Notes: generated from the letters alone by a model not told the origin. Counted from the first letter of the stretch, positions 1-9,052 are shown. The stretch is DNA of 61,269 bases from Flavobacteriales bacterium (GCA_947463385.1 CANHSL010000005.1:1-61269); one strand, 5' to 3'. Numbers and translations are program-made.

Positions 1-548
1 GTGAAAATAACTGCACCTGCACTTGCGTCAAAAAGACCTCTACGACCACCTCTCGGTACATCACCTGTTTGGTAAATAAACCCTCTTCGTGGGTCAATCA
101 TATCACCAAAGGTTAGTTTTTCCCAATCCAAATATTTCTGAATGTATGCTGCACGAACTCCAAAATTAAAAGATACCTTACGATTTATTTTTAGATTGTA
201 TGAATAAATCCCACCCAGCATGGTCGTGGAGATTGTTCCTTCCGCTTGCTGATCGTACATTGCGATAATACCAACTCCACCTTTAATGTCCTTTACGTAG
301 GAATCAAAAGCAGCAGAATACGTGGTGTAGTTCCCCGTGAGTTGTGGCCATTCATTGCGGTAGTTTAATGAAACACGAGGGCATCCTGTGGTTCCAGCTA
401 AAGCAGGATTCAAATACAGTGGATTCGAATAAAACTGTGTAAAGGTTGGGTCTTGGGCCAAAGAGGTTTGTGCTAAAAACAACAAGCACAGTAATGTGAA
501 CAGCTTACCCACATTTATAAATAAGAATTGACTTACACGGTTTATCAC
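1..548 (-). CDS. PorP/SprF-type T9SS outer-membrane protein, 3' part outside window
   Basis: This is the N-terminal part of a PorP/SprF family protein; the coding frame runs off the left edge. After a signal peptide ending in SLAQ the mature protein starts DPTFTQFYSNPLYLNPALAG, the hallmark opening of this family. Family members are outer-membrane beta-barrels linked to type IX secretion and gliding, and many sit next to giant secreted adhesins. The frame has an upstream TAA and offers two GTG starts, at 548 and at 512; the 512 start gives a compact signal peptide (GKLFTLLCLLFLAQTSLAQ), so either is possible. It is divergent from porU, with about 100 bases between them. Family assignment is firm; which of the several paralogues it is cannot be told. 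Confidence 0.85.
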   Translation of the reverse strand, partial: MINRVSQFLFINVGKLFTLLCLLFLAQTSLAQDPTFTQFYSNPLYLNPALAGTTGCPRVSLNYRNEWPQLTGNYTTYSAAFDSYVKDIKGGVGIIAMYDQQAEGTISTTMLGGIYSYNLKINRKVSFNFGVRAAYIQKYLDWEKLTFGDMIDPRRGFIYQTGDVPRGGRRGLFDASAGAVIF

Positions 549-640
549 GAGCGCTTGTACGGGTTTAAGTTAACTTGGTTACAAATATCGTAAATATTTT
601 CAAATAATTAAAACACCTTTCCGTTTTTGATGTTTCCGAC

Positions 641-648
641 TATTTTTG
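641..648 (+). promoter_or_regulatory. -7 promoter element of porU (TATTTTTG)
   Basis: Exact match to the Bacteroidota -7 consensus TAnnTTTG, with only four bases between it and the porU ATG at 653. Transcription from it would begin at or next to the start codon. No convincing -33 element was recognised. Confidence 0.5.
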
Positions 649-652
649 CACT

Positions 653-3600
653 ATGAAGTACCCGAGCATCTTGTTTTTTTTTGTGTGTTTTCTGTGGAGT
701 TCATTGGAAGCGCAGACCATTGAAATATCCTTGCACTGGAAAGCTTCTGTTCCGGTAACATTAAGTGAATCAAATTATTTAGTTCCGTCGTTCGGCACTG
801 AATTACCATCGGATGGCATTCCTAGATATCTTTTCAGGCAGGAACTAAAGTCAGTGAATTTTTCTTCCATACTCAGTTCAATGGTTGCTATTGAAGCTAC
901 TTCGGATGAAAGCACATATTTAACTGCGATTGGCTTTCATCCCTCCGATTCATTAAGCTACTCACTCAAAGTAACGCGAGCTGGCGAAAAAGCGATGTTG
1001 AGTTTTTCTTGTTTTCCGTTCTTCTTTGAAAATGGAATGCTGAAAAAGTTACTATCTGTTTCGGTAAGCTTAAACCCCAAAGCCCCTCCATCGATTAATA
1101 AAGACTTTGCTGCTACTTCTGTTTTGGATCAAGGTGAATGGTATAAAATTGCAATAACATCTGATGGGATTCATAAAATAGATAAGACCTTGTTAACTGC
1201 GCTTGGAATTAATACGAGCGGTTTGAATCCTAACCACATTCATGTATTCGGTAACGGAGAAGGAAGTTTGCCAGAATTAAATTCGACACCCTACACCGAT
1301 GACTTAGCGCAAAATTCGATTGCTTTGTTTGGTGCGCAGGATGGTTCATTTGATGATGGAGACTATATACTCTTTTATGGAATGGGGCCGCATCAATGGT
1401 ATGCCAATGGTTCGGCAGAATTCGAACAACGTAGAAATCCGTATTCAGACAAATCCTATTATTTCATTCACATTAATTCTTCCCTTCCAGCGAAGCTGAT
1501 TAATGAGGTAGATTATTCGACAGGAGTAGAAAGTTTGACATATACCAGTTACGATTACAGAGATGTCTACGAGAATGACTTAGTTTCATTAGTCGGTGGA
1601 GGAAAACGATGGTATGGGGAATTATTTGATATTGAATTGGCAAGGACATTCACATTCTCTGTTCCTGCAATCGAAGCATCAACTCCCGCTCGTTTTCGTG
1701 TGTCACTCGCCTCCAATGCGCTAACATCTTCAGGAACAGCGCAGAAGTATTCCGTTAATGGAACCCAGGTTTTTCAAACAACCCTTCCAGTTGCGCCCTA
1801 TGATTACAACCGTTCAGTCGTTAATTTTACCGCCACTAATCCAAGTGCGGCACTGAATTTATCCCTTACGGTAAATCGAAACAATGCGACAACGTTAACC
1901 TATTTGGATCGAATTTTATTGAATGCCCGACGGAATTTAACATTTAGCGGCGCCCAGTTTGGATTTCGTAACTTAACTACCCCTGACTCGTCTATTTTAG
2001 TTAAATATCAATTAAGCAATTTTAATGCATCAGGCTTTGTTTGGGACCTTTCTGTTCCTCACGCACCACGCAAAGTAAAAGGAACACTCAACGGTAGTGT
2101 TTTTAATTTTTGGTGCGAAAAATATTACCGTGAATTTGTGGCTTCCAATGGAAGTGGTTTTCTTACTCCTTCCGCTGTTGGTGGAATCAATAATCAGAAT
2201 TTACACGGATTAAGTCAAGCGGATTATCTAATCGTTACTCCTGCATCCTTCATTAACCAAGCCGAGCGTTTAGCGAATTTACATCGTTCGGAAGGATTGG
2301 ATGTACATGTCGTTCTTATCGACCAAGTGTACAACGAATTCAGTTCAGGCGCTCAGGACCCAACAGCCATAAGAAAAATGGCTAAAATGTTTCATGATCG
2401 CTCCCTCCAAAACGGATCAAAAATGATTAAATATTTATGTTTATTCGGTGATGGAACGTATGATCCAAAAGACCGAATTGACAACAACAACAATTTTATT
2501 GTTACGTATCAAGTGGATAACAGTGAAAATCATATTTCGGCATTAGTAACCGATGACTATTTCGGAATGTTAGATGATAATGAAGCAATTTATGATTCTG
2601 ATTTAATTGATATCGGCGTGGGTCGTTTGTTGATTAGCGATGCCACCCAAGCTAAACAACAAGTTGATAAAATCGAACATTACATGAAGAATGGATCCCA
2701 ACTGTTCCAATCGGCGAATGCAAACTGTTGTTTAGATGATAATTCTGCATTAACCTTTGGAGATTGGCGAACCAAGGTGGTTCAAATTGCTGATGATGAG
2801 GAGAACGGATATTTTATTAAAAACGATACGGAACCTCAATATGATATCCTTAAAGCCAATCACCGTGAGTTAAATGTAGATAAGCTTTATATGGATGCGT
2901 ATACGCAACAAACCTCTGCTGGAGGACAGCGCTATCCGGATGTGTATGATGCCATTACGGATCGTATTAATCGCGGAACCTTGGTTATGAATTATGTAGG
3001 ACATGGTGGTGAGGTTGGGCTCGCAGAAGAGCGTGTGGTGACGATTCCTCAAATTCAATCATGGAAAAATATTAATGCTTTAACGCTGTTTGTTTCCGCG
3101 ACGTGCGAGTTTACAAAATATGATGATCCTTCGCGAATCTCTGCAGGGGAATGGATGTCGCTCAATCCGAATGGCGGAGCCATTGCCTTAATGACCACCA
3201 CGCGCTCCGTATTCTTTGGTGTAAATTCCAGTGTCGGCCTAGCATTTTATAATAATGCATTTGTTCGCGACGCCAATGGGAATCCCAGAACCTTTGGAGA
3301 GATTGTAGAGCAAACCAAGAATGTTGCACTTTCCTCAGACAATAAGCGCAGTTTTACCCTAATAGGTGATCCCGCCTTACGATTAGCCCTCCCTAGACTT
3401 GGAGTTGTTACTGACAGTATCAATGGGAAAGACTATATCTCTTTGGATACCTTAAGTGCTTTGAGCAAGGTTACCGTTAAAGGACACATTGTGGACAATA
3501 ATAACATCTTGGTAAATTCTTTTAATGGAACGATAGTTCCCTCGGTTTTTGATAAAATTAAAAACAACCAGACTTTGGCTCAGGATCCAGGATCGCCCGT

Positions 3601-4474
3601 ATTAGATTTTGAATTGCAGCGAAATGTGCTTTACAAAGGAAAAGCGAGTGTGAATAATGGATATTTTGAGTTTAGCTTTATCGTCCCGAAAGATATTGCA
3701 TTAAACTATGGGCGGGGTAAACTCAGTTATTATGCCTTTTCAAGTCAAACCGATGCGATTGGGGTGGATACTACATTTATTATTGGGGGGATTGACCCAA
3801 ATGGCCTTGTAGATTCCATTGGACCTGAAATTTCAGCCTACCTAAATGATGAGCAATTTATAGACGGCGGTATAAGCAATGAAGAACCTGTGTTGTTCAT
3901 TAAATTATTTGACGAAAGCGGAATTAACACCGTTGGAAATGGGATTGGTCACGATTTAATGGCAATTCTTGATGAAGAATCAGCCAATCCGATTATTTTG
4001 AATGATTACTATACTTCAGACCTTAATACGTATCAATCTGGTCAAGTGAAGTATCCATTCACTACCTTAGATCCCGGGCAACACACCATTAGCGTAAAAG
4101 CATGGGATGTCAATAACAATTCATCGGATGTTAAAATTTCGTTCACAGTACAAGCGGCAGAAACCCCATTAGTAAAAAGATTATATAATTATCCAAACCC
4201 ATTTTCTACCTCGACGGAATTCATGCTTGAACACAATCAGTCCTGTGAAGTAATGGATGTTCAAATTCAGATTTATACGATTGGCGGAAGGCTTGTTAAA
4301 ACCATTCAAAATCAAGTAAATACCCAAGGATTTACGACCAGGGGATTATTTTGGGATGGCCGAGATGAATATGGAGACCGGCTTGCGAATGGAGTTTATA
4401 TTTATCGATTACAATACCAAAACAGTGATGGAAAACGTGCGGAAGAAACACAAAAATTGGTGATATTAAATTAG
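653..4474 (+). CDS. porU: Type IX secretion system sortase PorU
   Basis: PorU is the surface sortase of the T9SS: it removes the C-terminal signal of cargo proteins and attaches them to lipopolysaccharide. The 1,273-residue protein has a signal peptide ending near SLEA, a long N-terminal beta region, and a gingipain-like C25 peptidase domain at about residues 520-910. The catalytic pair is visible: His784 in NYVGHGGE and Cys818 in VSATCEF. The C-terminus (about 1180-1273) is a FlgD-like Ig domain beginning YNYPNPF and ending in a KLVILN strand, as usual for PorU. porV follows 57 bases downstream on the same strand, the common arrangement in Bacteroidota. The ATG lies just after a TAnnTTTG element, so the mRNA may be leaderless. 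Confidence 0.95.
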   Translation: MKYPSILFFFVCFLWSSLEAQTIEISLHWKASVPVTLSESNYLVPSFGTELPSDGIPRYLFRQELKSVNFSSILSSMVAIEATSDESTYLTAIGFHPSDSLSYSLKVTRAGEKAMLSFSCFPFFFENGMLKKLLSVSVSLNPKAPPSINKDFAATSVLDQGEWYKIAITSDGIHKIDKTLLTALGINTSGLNPNHIHVFGNGEGSLPELNSTPYTDDLAQNSIALFGAQDGSFDDGDYILFYGMGPHQWYANGSAEFEQRRNPYSDKSYYFIHINSSLPAKLINEVDYSTGVESLTYTSYDYRDVYENDLVSLVGGGKRWYGELFDIELARTFTFSVPAIEASTPARFRVSLASNALTSSGTAQKYSVNGTQVFQTTLPVAPYDYNRSVVNFTATNPSAALNLSLTVNRNNATTLTYLDRILLNARRNLTFSGAQFGFRNLTTPDSSILVKYQLSNFNASGFVWDLSVPHAPRKVKGTLNGSVFNFWCEKYYREFVASNGSGFLTPSAVGGINNQNLHGLSQADYLIVTPASFINQAERLANLHRSEGLDVHVVLIDQVYNEFSSGAQDPTAIRKMAKMFHDRSLQNGSKMIKYLCLFGDGTYDPKDRIDNNNNFIVTYQVDNSENHISALVTDDYFGMLDDNEAIYDSDLIDIGVGRLLISDATQAKQQVDKIEHYMKNGSQLFQSANANCCLDDNSALTFGDWRTKVVQIADDEENGYFIKNDTEPQYDILKANHRELNVDKLYMDAYTQQTSAGGQRYPDVYDAITDRINRGTLVMNYVGHGGEVGLAEERVVTIPQIQSWKNINALTLFVSATCEFTKYDDPSRISAGEWMSLNPNGGAIALMTTTRSVFFGVNSSVGLAFYNNAFVRDANGNPRTFGEIVEQTKNVALSSDNKRSFTLIGDPALRLALPRLGVVTDSINGKDYISLDTLSALSKVTVKGHIVDNNNILVNSFNGTIVPSVFDKIKNNQTLAQDPGSPVLDFELQRNVLYKGKASVNNGYFEFSFIVPKDIALNYGRGKLSYYAFSSQTDAIGVDTTFIIGGIDPNGLVDSIGPEISAYLNDEQFIDGGISNEEPVLFIKLFDESGINTVGNGIGHDLMAILDEESANPIILNDYYTSDLNTYQSGQVKYPFTTLDPGQHTISVKAWDVNNNSSDVKISFTVQAAETPLVKRLYNYPNPFSTSTEFMLEHNQSCEVMDVQIQIYTIGGRLVKTIQNQVNTQGFTTRGLFWDGRDEYGDRLANGVYIYRLQYQNSDGKRAEETQKLVILN

Positions 4475-4531
4475 TTCATACAATAAAGCACCCCGAATTC
4501 CGTATATTAGCGCCTTGTATAAATTTTTATT

Positions 4532-5782
4532 ATGCGGATTTTATTATTTTTTCCTATTCTTTTTATTGCTCCCTTGGTTGTTTTTTCTCAAGATGCAAAC
4601 CAAAATAGTTTACAATTAAATACCATTACGACGGCCTTGCCTTTTATGGCAATAACGCCAGATTCCAGAGCTGGAGGAATGGGAGAAGCCGGTACAGCGC
4701 TTAGTCCAAGTGCGACTTCGGTATATTGGAATACAGCAGGCTTAAGTTTTGCAGAAAAGAACAGCGAATTAAGTTTGTCTTACACGCCATGGCTTCGTCA
4801 ATTGACAAATGATATGCACTTATCCTATTTGTCAGGATATTATCGAGTAAACAAAAAACATTCGATTGGAGGTGCATTGCGCTACTTTAGTTTAGGAGAA
4901 ATAACATTTACCGACGCTTCGGGTAATGTCTTGAGAGATGATAAACCCAGTGAATTCGAACTTACAGGAGCATACGCCTTCAAGCTGTCGGATAAATTTA
5001 GTATTGGGGTCAATGGAAAATTTGCGTATTCAAATTTAACTGGCGGACTCACCGTGGCCGGTGTAATGACTAAACCGGGAAAAGTTGGTGCAGCAGATCT
5101 TTCGTTCGCGTACTACAATGACCGTATTAAATTAGGTAAAACTTCCGCTACGTATCAATTTGCAGCAACCATTAATAATATTGGAAATAAAGTAGCTTAT
5201 TCCGTGTTGGCTAAGCGTGATTTCATTCCAATGAATTTAAAAATCGGAAATGCTATTGTGGCTAAGTACGATTCGTACAATAGCGTCACGTATTCAATTG
5301 ATATTCAACGCTTGTTGGTTCCTACTCCTGCCCTGTATGAGCAAATCAATGGTGAAACTGTTATGTTATCAGGTCGAAGCGGAGATGTGGGTGTTATTAA
5401 CGGGATGTTGCAATCGTTTTATGATGCTCCTGGAGTAGTTGCGAAGGATGAAAATGGGGAGTATATCGTGAATGGAGATGGTACTTATCAAACGGTGAAA
5501 GGGTCTAAATTGAAAGAGGAGCTTTCAGAGATCAATATTGCTGGAGGAATTGAGTGGTGGTACAATGAAACGTTTGCTATTCGTTCTGGCGTCTTCTATG
5601 AAAGTAGAAATAAAGGAAATCGACAATATTTGAATCTCGGGGCAAGTTTGAAGTATAACATGTTCGGTATTGATTTCTCTTATTTGGCATCATTAAATGG
5701 ACGTCAAAATCCATTGTCTAATACCCTTCGATTCACCTTACGTCTTTATCTTGGCGATAAACAAGTGAAGGCTGCTGAATAA
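4532..5782 (+). CDS. porV: Type IX secretion outer-membrane protein PorV
   Basis: PorV (LptO) is an outer-membrane beta-barrel that receives cargo from the T9SS translocon and delivers it to PorU. The 416-residue protein has a signal peptide (to about VVFSQD), then the conserved segment FMAITPDSRAGGMGEAGTAL followed by SATSVYWNTAG, which is characteristic of the PorV/FadL-like family. The rest is alternating beta-strand sequence ending in a typical barrel strand (LRFTLRLYLG). It lies directly downstream of porU. A weaker -7-like sequence (TATATTAG, 4503-4510) precedes it, so it may have its own promoter as well as read-through from porU. ispF starts three bases after its stop. Confidence 0.95.
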   Translation: MRILLFFPILFIAPLVVFSQDANQNSLQLNTITTALPFMAITPDSRAGGMGEAGTALSPSATSVYWNTAGLSFAEKNSELSLSYTPWLRQLTNDMHLSYLSGYYRVNKKHSIGGALRYFSLGEITFTDASGNVLRDDKPSEFELTGAYAFKLSDKFSIGVNGKFAYSNLTGGLTVAGVMTKPGKVGAADLSFAYYNDRIKLGKTSATYQFAATINNIGNKVAYSVLAKRDFIPMNLKIGNAIVAKYDSYNSVTYSIDIQRLLVPTPALYEQINGETVMLSGRSGDVGVINGMLQSFYDAPGVVAKDENGEYIVNGDGTYQTVKGSKLKEELSEINIAGGIEWWYNETFAIRSGVFYESRNKGNRQYLNLGASLKYNMFGIDFSYLASLNGRQNPLSNTLRFTLRLYLGDKQVKAAE

Positions 5783-5785
5783 GCT

Positions 5786-6262
5786 ATGAAATTACGAATA
5801 GGATTTGGTGTTGATGTCCATCGATTAGATTCGGGTATTCCACTCATTGTTGGTGGCTTGGAAATCCCTTCTGACATTGGTGCAGTTGGCCATTCGGATG
5901 CGGACGTACTGCTGCATGCCATATGTGATGCGATCCTCGGAGCTGCCAATTTAAGAGACATTGGCCATCATTTTTCAGATAAGGATCCGCAATATAAAGG
6001 GATTGATTCTAAAATTCTCTTAGCGAACGTGGTTGATTTAATGAAGTCACACGAATATACCTTGGTGAATCTGGATTCAACGGTAATTCTTGAGTATCCA
6101 AAGCTCAATCCACACATCCCGCAAATGCAGTCAATTATTGCCGAATTGTTAGAGGTGGATATTGATGCCGTTTCCATCAAGGCCACGACCCATGAACGCG
6201 TAGATTCATTTGGGGAAAGTAAGGCGATAAAGGCATACGCTACCGTGCTACTTCAAAAGTAA
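5786..6262 (+). CDS. ispF: 2-C-methyl-D-erythritol 2,4-cyclodiphosphate synthase
   Basis: IspF cyclises CDP-methylerythritol 2-phosphate to methylerythritol cyclodiphosphate with release of CMP, in the non-mevalonate isoprenoid pathway in the cytoplasm. At 158 residues it has the usual family length. The zinc ligands correspond to Asp10 and His12 (in GFGVDVHRL) and His44; the signature GHSDADVLLHA (residues 35-45) and the C-terminal SIKATTHERVDSFG segment are intact. It begins three bases after the porV stop and is probably co-transcribed with it. No functional link to secretion is implied. Confidence 0.97.
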   Translation: MKLRIGFGVDVHRLDSGIPLIVGGLEIPSDIGAVGHSDADVLLHAICDAILGAANLRDIGHHFSDKDPQYKGIDSKILLANVVDLMKSHEYTLVNLDSTVILEYPKLNPHIPQMQSIIAELLEVDIDAVSIKATTHERVDSFGESKAIKAYATVLLQK

Positions 6263-6289
6263 GAAAGCAATCGTTCTCAGTTTTTTTAC

Positions 6290-6297
6290 TATCTTTG
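6290..6297 (+). promoter_or_regulatory. -7 promoter element of pyrR (TATCTTTG)
   Basis: Exact TAnnTTTG match ending six bases before the pyrR ATG at 6304. It overlaps an in-frame TTG at 6295, which rules that TTG out as the start and leaves essentially no leader. Confidence 0.55.
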
Positions 6298-6303
6298 CTC
6301 CGA

Positions 6304-6852
6304 ATGGATAAGCAGGTTATTCTCGATGCCCAACAATTCGATTTAACCCTCACACGGTTGTGCCACGAGCTTATTGAACAACATTCAGATTTCTCCAACA
6401 CCGTTTTGATTGGACTTCAGCCTAGAGGAATACACGTCGTTAAACGCTTAAGAGATAAGCTTAATGAGATCTTATCTGCCGCTCCAGTATGCGGGTCCTT
6501 GGATATCACGTTTTATCGCGACGATTTTAGAAGACGAGAAAAACCAATTATCCCTAGTGTAACAAACATCGATTTTAGCATAGAAAATAAGCAGGTTATA
6601 TTGGTAGATGACGTACTATTTACTGGACGTACGATACGTTCTGGATTAGATGCCCTCTTAACTTTTGGACGACCAACAAAGGTCCAATTGTTAGTGTTGA
6701 TTGATCGAAGATTTAATAGGGATTTACCGATTCAGGCAGATTATATTGGTAAATCGGTTGATACCTTGTTCCATGAAAAAGTAAAAGTGAGTTGGTTAGA
6801 AGGAGATGGAGAAGATAAAGTAGAATTATACATGAAGGATTCGAATGAATAA
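6304..6852 (+). CDS. pyrR: PyrR-type phosphoribosyltransferase (pyr regulator / uracil phosphoribosyltransferase)
   Basis: A type I phosphoribosyltransferase of the PyrR family, 182 residues. The PRPP-binding loop VILVDDVLFTGRT (about residues 98-110) and the upstream segment LIGLQPRGIHVVKRL are typical. PyrR makes UMP from uracil and PRPP and, in Firmicutes, also binds pyr mRNA leaders to cause attenuation. The ATG at 6304 is chosen because the longer reading from TTG 6295 would start inside the promoter element. pyrB overlaps its end by eight bases, so the two form an operon for pyrimidine synthesis. With no leader visible in front of pyrR, classical leader attenuation at this position looks impossible. 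Confidence 0.92.
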   Translation: MDKQVILDAQQFDLTLTRLCHELIEQHSDFSNTVLIGLQPRGIHVVKRLRDKLNEILSAAPVCGSLDITFYRDDFRRREKPIIPSVTNIDFSIENKQVILVDDVLFTGRTIRSGLDALLTFGRPTKVQLLVLIDRRFNRDLPIQADYIGKSVDTLFHEKVKVSWLEGDGEDKVELYMKDSNE

Positions 6853-7774
6853 TTTAAGCGTTTCGCACCTTACGGGAATCCGTGATTTAACAACTGAGGA
6901 CATTGAGATGATCTTCAAAACGGCTGATTCATTTAAAGATGTAATTAACCGTCCAATTAAGAAAGTTCCTTCCTTAAGGGATATTACCATTGCAAATTTA
7001 TTCTTTGAGAATTCAACGCGAACTCGCCTGTCATTTGAATTAGCAGCTAAAAGACTTTCTGCAGACGTGGTTAATTTTACTGCGGCAAATAGTTCAGTCA
7101 AAAAAGGAGAAACACTCATTGATACGGTCAATAATATCCTATCAATGAAAGTGGATATGGTAGTGATTCGTCATGCCTCTCCAGGAGCTGCGGGTTTCTT
7201 AACTAAACATATTCCTGCCAAAGTAATTAATGCAGGCGATGGAACGCATGAGCACCCAACGCAGGCCCTCCTTGATGCATATTCGATCCGTGAGAAATTA
7301 GGCACCGTTAAAGGGAAAAAAGTGGCAATAATTGGAGATATCTTGCATTCACGGGTTGCGCTCTCTAATATTTATTGTCTGCAAAAACTTGGTGCGGAAG
7401 TAATGGTTTGTGGGCCTTCCACGCTCATTCCAAAGTATATTGAAAGTTTGGGGGTAAAGGTGTCACATAATTTACATGAAGCCCTCATGTGGTGTGATGT
7501 TGCAAATATGCTTCGCATTCAATTAGAACGACAGGATATTCAGTATTTCCCGAGTTTACGTGATTATGCGCTTCAATTTGGCTTGAACCAAGAGTTGTTA
7601 GATAGCTTAGGGAAAGACATCGTTGTTATGCACCCAGGACCTATTAATAGAGGAGTTGAAATCACTTCTGATGTTGCAGATGGTGATCAAAGTATTATTT
7701 TAAATCAGGTTGAAAATGGGGTAGCCATACGAATGGCAGTTATTTATTTACTCGCTTCGCAAATTGAACGCTGA
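6845..7774 (+). CDS. pyrB: Aspartate carbamoyltransferase catalytic subunit
   Basis: PyrB condenses carbamoyl phosphate and aspartate to N-carbamoyl-aspartate, the first committed step of pyrimidine synthesis. The 309-residue length is normal for the catalytic chain. The carbamoyl-phosphate loop FFENSTRTRLSFE (residues 53-65), the HPTQALLDAY motif and the aspartate-side VMHPGPINRGVEI motif are all present. Its ATG overlaps the pyrR stop by eight bases, implying translational coupling. No pyrI regulatory chain follows; the next gene encodes a STAS protein with its own promoter element. Confidence 0.97.
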   Translation: MNNLSVSHLTGIRDLTTEDIEMIFKTADSFKDVINRPIKKVPSLRDITIANLFFENSTRTRLSFELAAKRLSADVVNFTAANSSVKKGETLIDTVNNILSMKVDMVVIRHASPGAAGFLTKHIPAKVINAGDGTHEHPTQALLDAYSIREKLGTVKGKKVAIIGDILHSRVALSNIYCLQKLGAEVMVCGPSTLIPKYIESLGVKVSHNLHEALMWCDVANMLRIQLERQDIQYFPSLRDYALQFGLNQELLDSLGKDIVVMHPGPINRGVEITSDVADGDQSIILNQVENGVAIRMAVIYLLASQIER

Positions 7775-7781
7775 TTTTTGA

Positions 7782-7789
7782 TATATTTG
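7782..7789 (+). promoter_or_regulatory. -7 promoter element of STAS gene (TATATTTG)
   Basis: Exact TAnnTTTG match, five bases before the ATG at 7795. It gives the STAS-rnz pair its own leaderless-type transcript, separate from pyrRB. Confidence 0.5.
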
Positions 7790-7794
7790 AGCAA

Positions 7795-8142
7795 ATGCCT
7801 ATTATGAACTTTACAAGTGATGTTCGAAACAATGTTGTGGTGGTTACCTCAATGGTTGAAAAATTAGATACCCATACCGCACCAGATCTTAAGTCAGTTT
7901 TTACTTTTGAAAATAAAAAAGGACAAAATAAGATGTTACTAGACTTAACTAAAACTAAGTTTTGTGATTCTTCTGGTCTTAGTGCAATCTTGGTTGCTAA
8001 TCGGCTGTGTAAAGATACAAATGGATCTTTCGCAATCGCAGGGGCCCAGCCCGTGGTACTAAAAATGATAGAAATTGCACAATTAGATCGCGTGTTTAGG
8101 ATTTTTCAATCCGTTGAAGAAGCCCTAGCCGATTTTGAATAA
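7795..8142 (+). CDS. STAS-domain protein, anti-sigma factor antagonist type
   Basis: A single STAS domain of 115 residues, like SpoIIAA/RsbV. The phosphorylatable serine is in the motif FCDSSGLSAIL (Asp58-Ser59-Ser60-Gly61). Such proteins bind a partner kinase or anti-sigma factor and are switched by serine phosphorylation. No anti-sigma kinase or phosphatase gene is nearby, so its partner is unknown. A second in-frame ATG at 7804 (MNFTSDV) could be the real start. The ribonuclease Z frame overlaps its end by eight bases, so the two are one transcript. Confidence 0.88.
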   Translation: MPIMNFTSDVRNNVVVVTSMVEKLDTHTAPDLKSVFTFENKKGQNKMLLDLTKTKFCDSSGLSAILVANRLCKDTNGSFAIAGAQPVVLKMIEIAQLDRVFRIFQSVEEALADFE

Positions 8143-9052
8143 TTTTAATGCTTTAGTGCTTGGCAGCTCTGCTGCTGTTCCAACCACCGAACGATCTTGC
8201 TCAGCTCAATTAGTTTATTGCAACAACCGCTACGTCCTTATTGATTGCGGCGAAGGCACACAACAGCAACTTCGTAAGTTCAATGCGCCATTTCAACGCA
8301 TCAATCACATTTTAATTTCTCATTTGCATGGCGATCATTTCTATGGTCTACCCGGTCTGCTTGGAACTATGAGTTTATTGGGAAGAACTACAGGCATTCA
8401 ATTGTATGGACCTCCAGAATTATTGGAAATTCTATCTGTTATATTTAGAGCTAGCGAAACAACACTTAAGTTTAATTTCAACTTTATTCCCCTTGAAATG
8501 AAAACAAAAGAGGTGATTTTTGAGGATGAGGGAATGCGTATTTCGGGATTTCCACTGAAACATCGCATTAAGACCTTTGGATTTAGTATTGAAGAAAAAT
8601 CCCAACGCTTAAAAATTAATAAAAATGCCGTTGAAGGAAGCACTCTAAGTAATGAACATCTAAAGCTCTTAGCTCAGGGTAAGGATTTTCAACGCATCGA
8701 TGGGTCTTGGGTATTTTATAAAGATTATACCTTGCCTCCACCACCATCAAGGATTTATAGTTATTGTTCTGACACGAAGCCTTTTCCCGCGCTAAAATCA
8801 TACACGGTTGGAACCACTAGCTTGTATCATGAAGCTACGTTCTTATCCGATAAAAAGGATAGAGCAAAGCAAACTTTTCATTCTACGGCCGCAGAAGCAG
8901 CAAGTTTAGCTCAAGAAATTGGTGCACGTAAACTGCTAATGGGTCATTTTTCCTCAAGATATCCGAATACAGATCAACATATTATAGAGGCTAAAGAGTA
9001 CTTTGAGAATGTAGAAGCCGTTATCGATGGGGTCACCTATCAAATCGAATAA
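8135..9052 (+). CDS. rnz: Ribonuclease Z
   Basis: Ribonuclease Z is the endonuclease that matures tRNA 3' ends, and is needed where CCA is not encoded, as in the tRNA-Ala of this window. The 305-residue protein has the metallo-beta-lactamase zinc motif SHLHGDHFYG (HxHxDH at residues 63-68), the opening LVLGSSAAVPT, and the later segments LYHEATF and LLMGHFSSRY. The start must be TTG at 8135: an in-frame TAG lies at 8126-8128 and no ATG or GTG occurs before the conserved N-terminus. That start overlaps the STAS stop by eight bases, which suggests coupling. Its 3' end overlaps batD by 13 bases in convergent orientation. Confidence 0.95.
   Translation: MNNFNALVLGSSAAVPTTERSCSAQLVYCNNRYVLIDCGEGTQQQLRKFNAPFQRINHILISHLHGDHFYGLPGLLGTMSLLGRTTGIQLYGPPELLEILSVIFRASETTLKFNFNFIPLEMKTKEVIFEDEGMRISGFPLKHRIKTFGFSIEEKSQRLKINKNAVEGSTLSNEHLKLLAQGKDFQRIDGSWVFYKDYTLPPPPSRIYSYCSDTKPFPALKSYTVGTTSLYHEATFLSDKKDRAKQTFHSTAAEAASLAQEIGARKLLMGHFSSRYPNTDQHIIEAKEYFENVEAVIDGVTYQIE

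Noticed and set aside
6295-6303. TTG at 6295 as start of pyrR
   Set aside because: It lies within the TATCTTTG promoter element, and ATG 6304 gives the normal family N-terminus.
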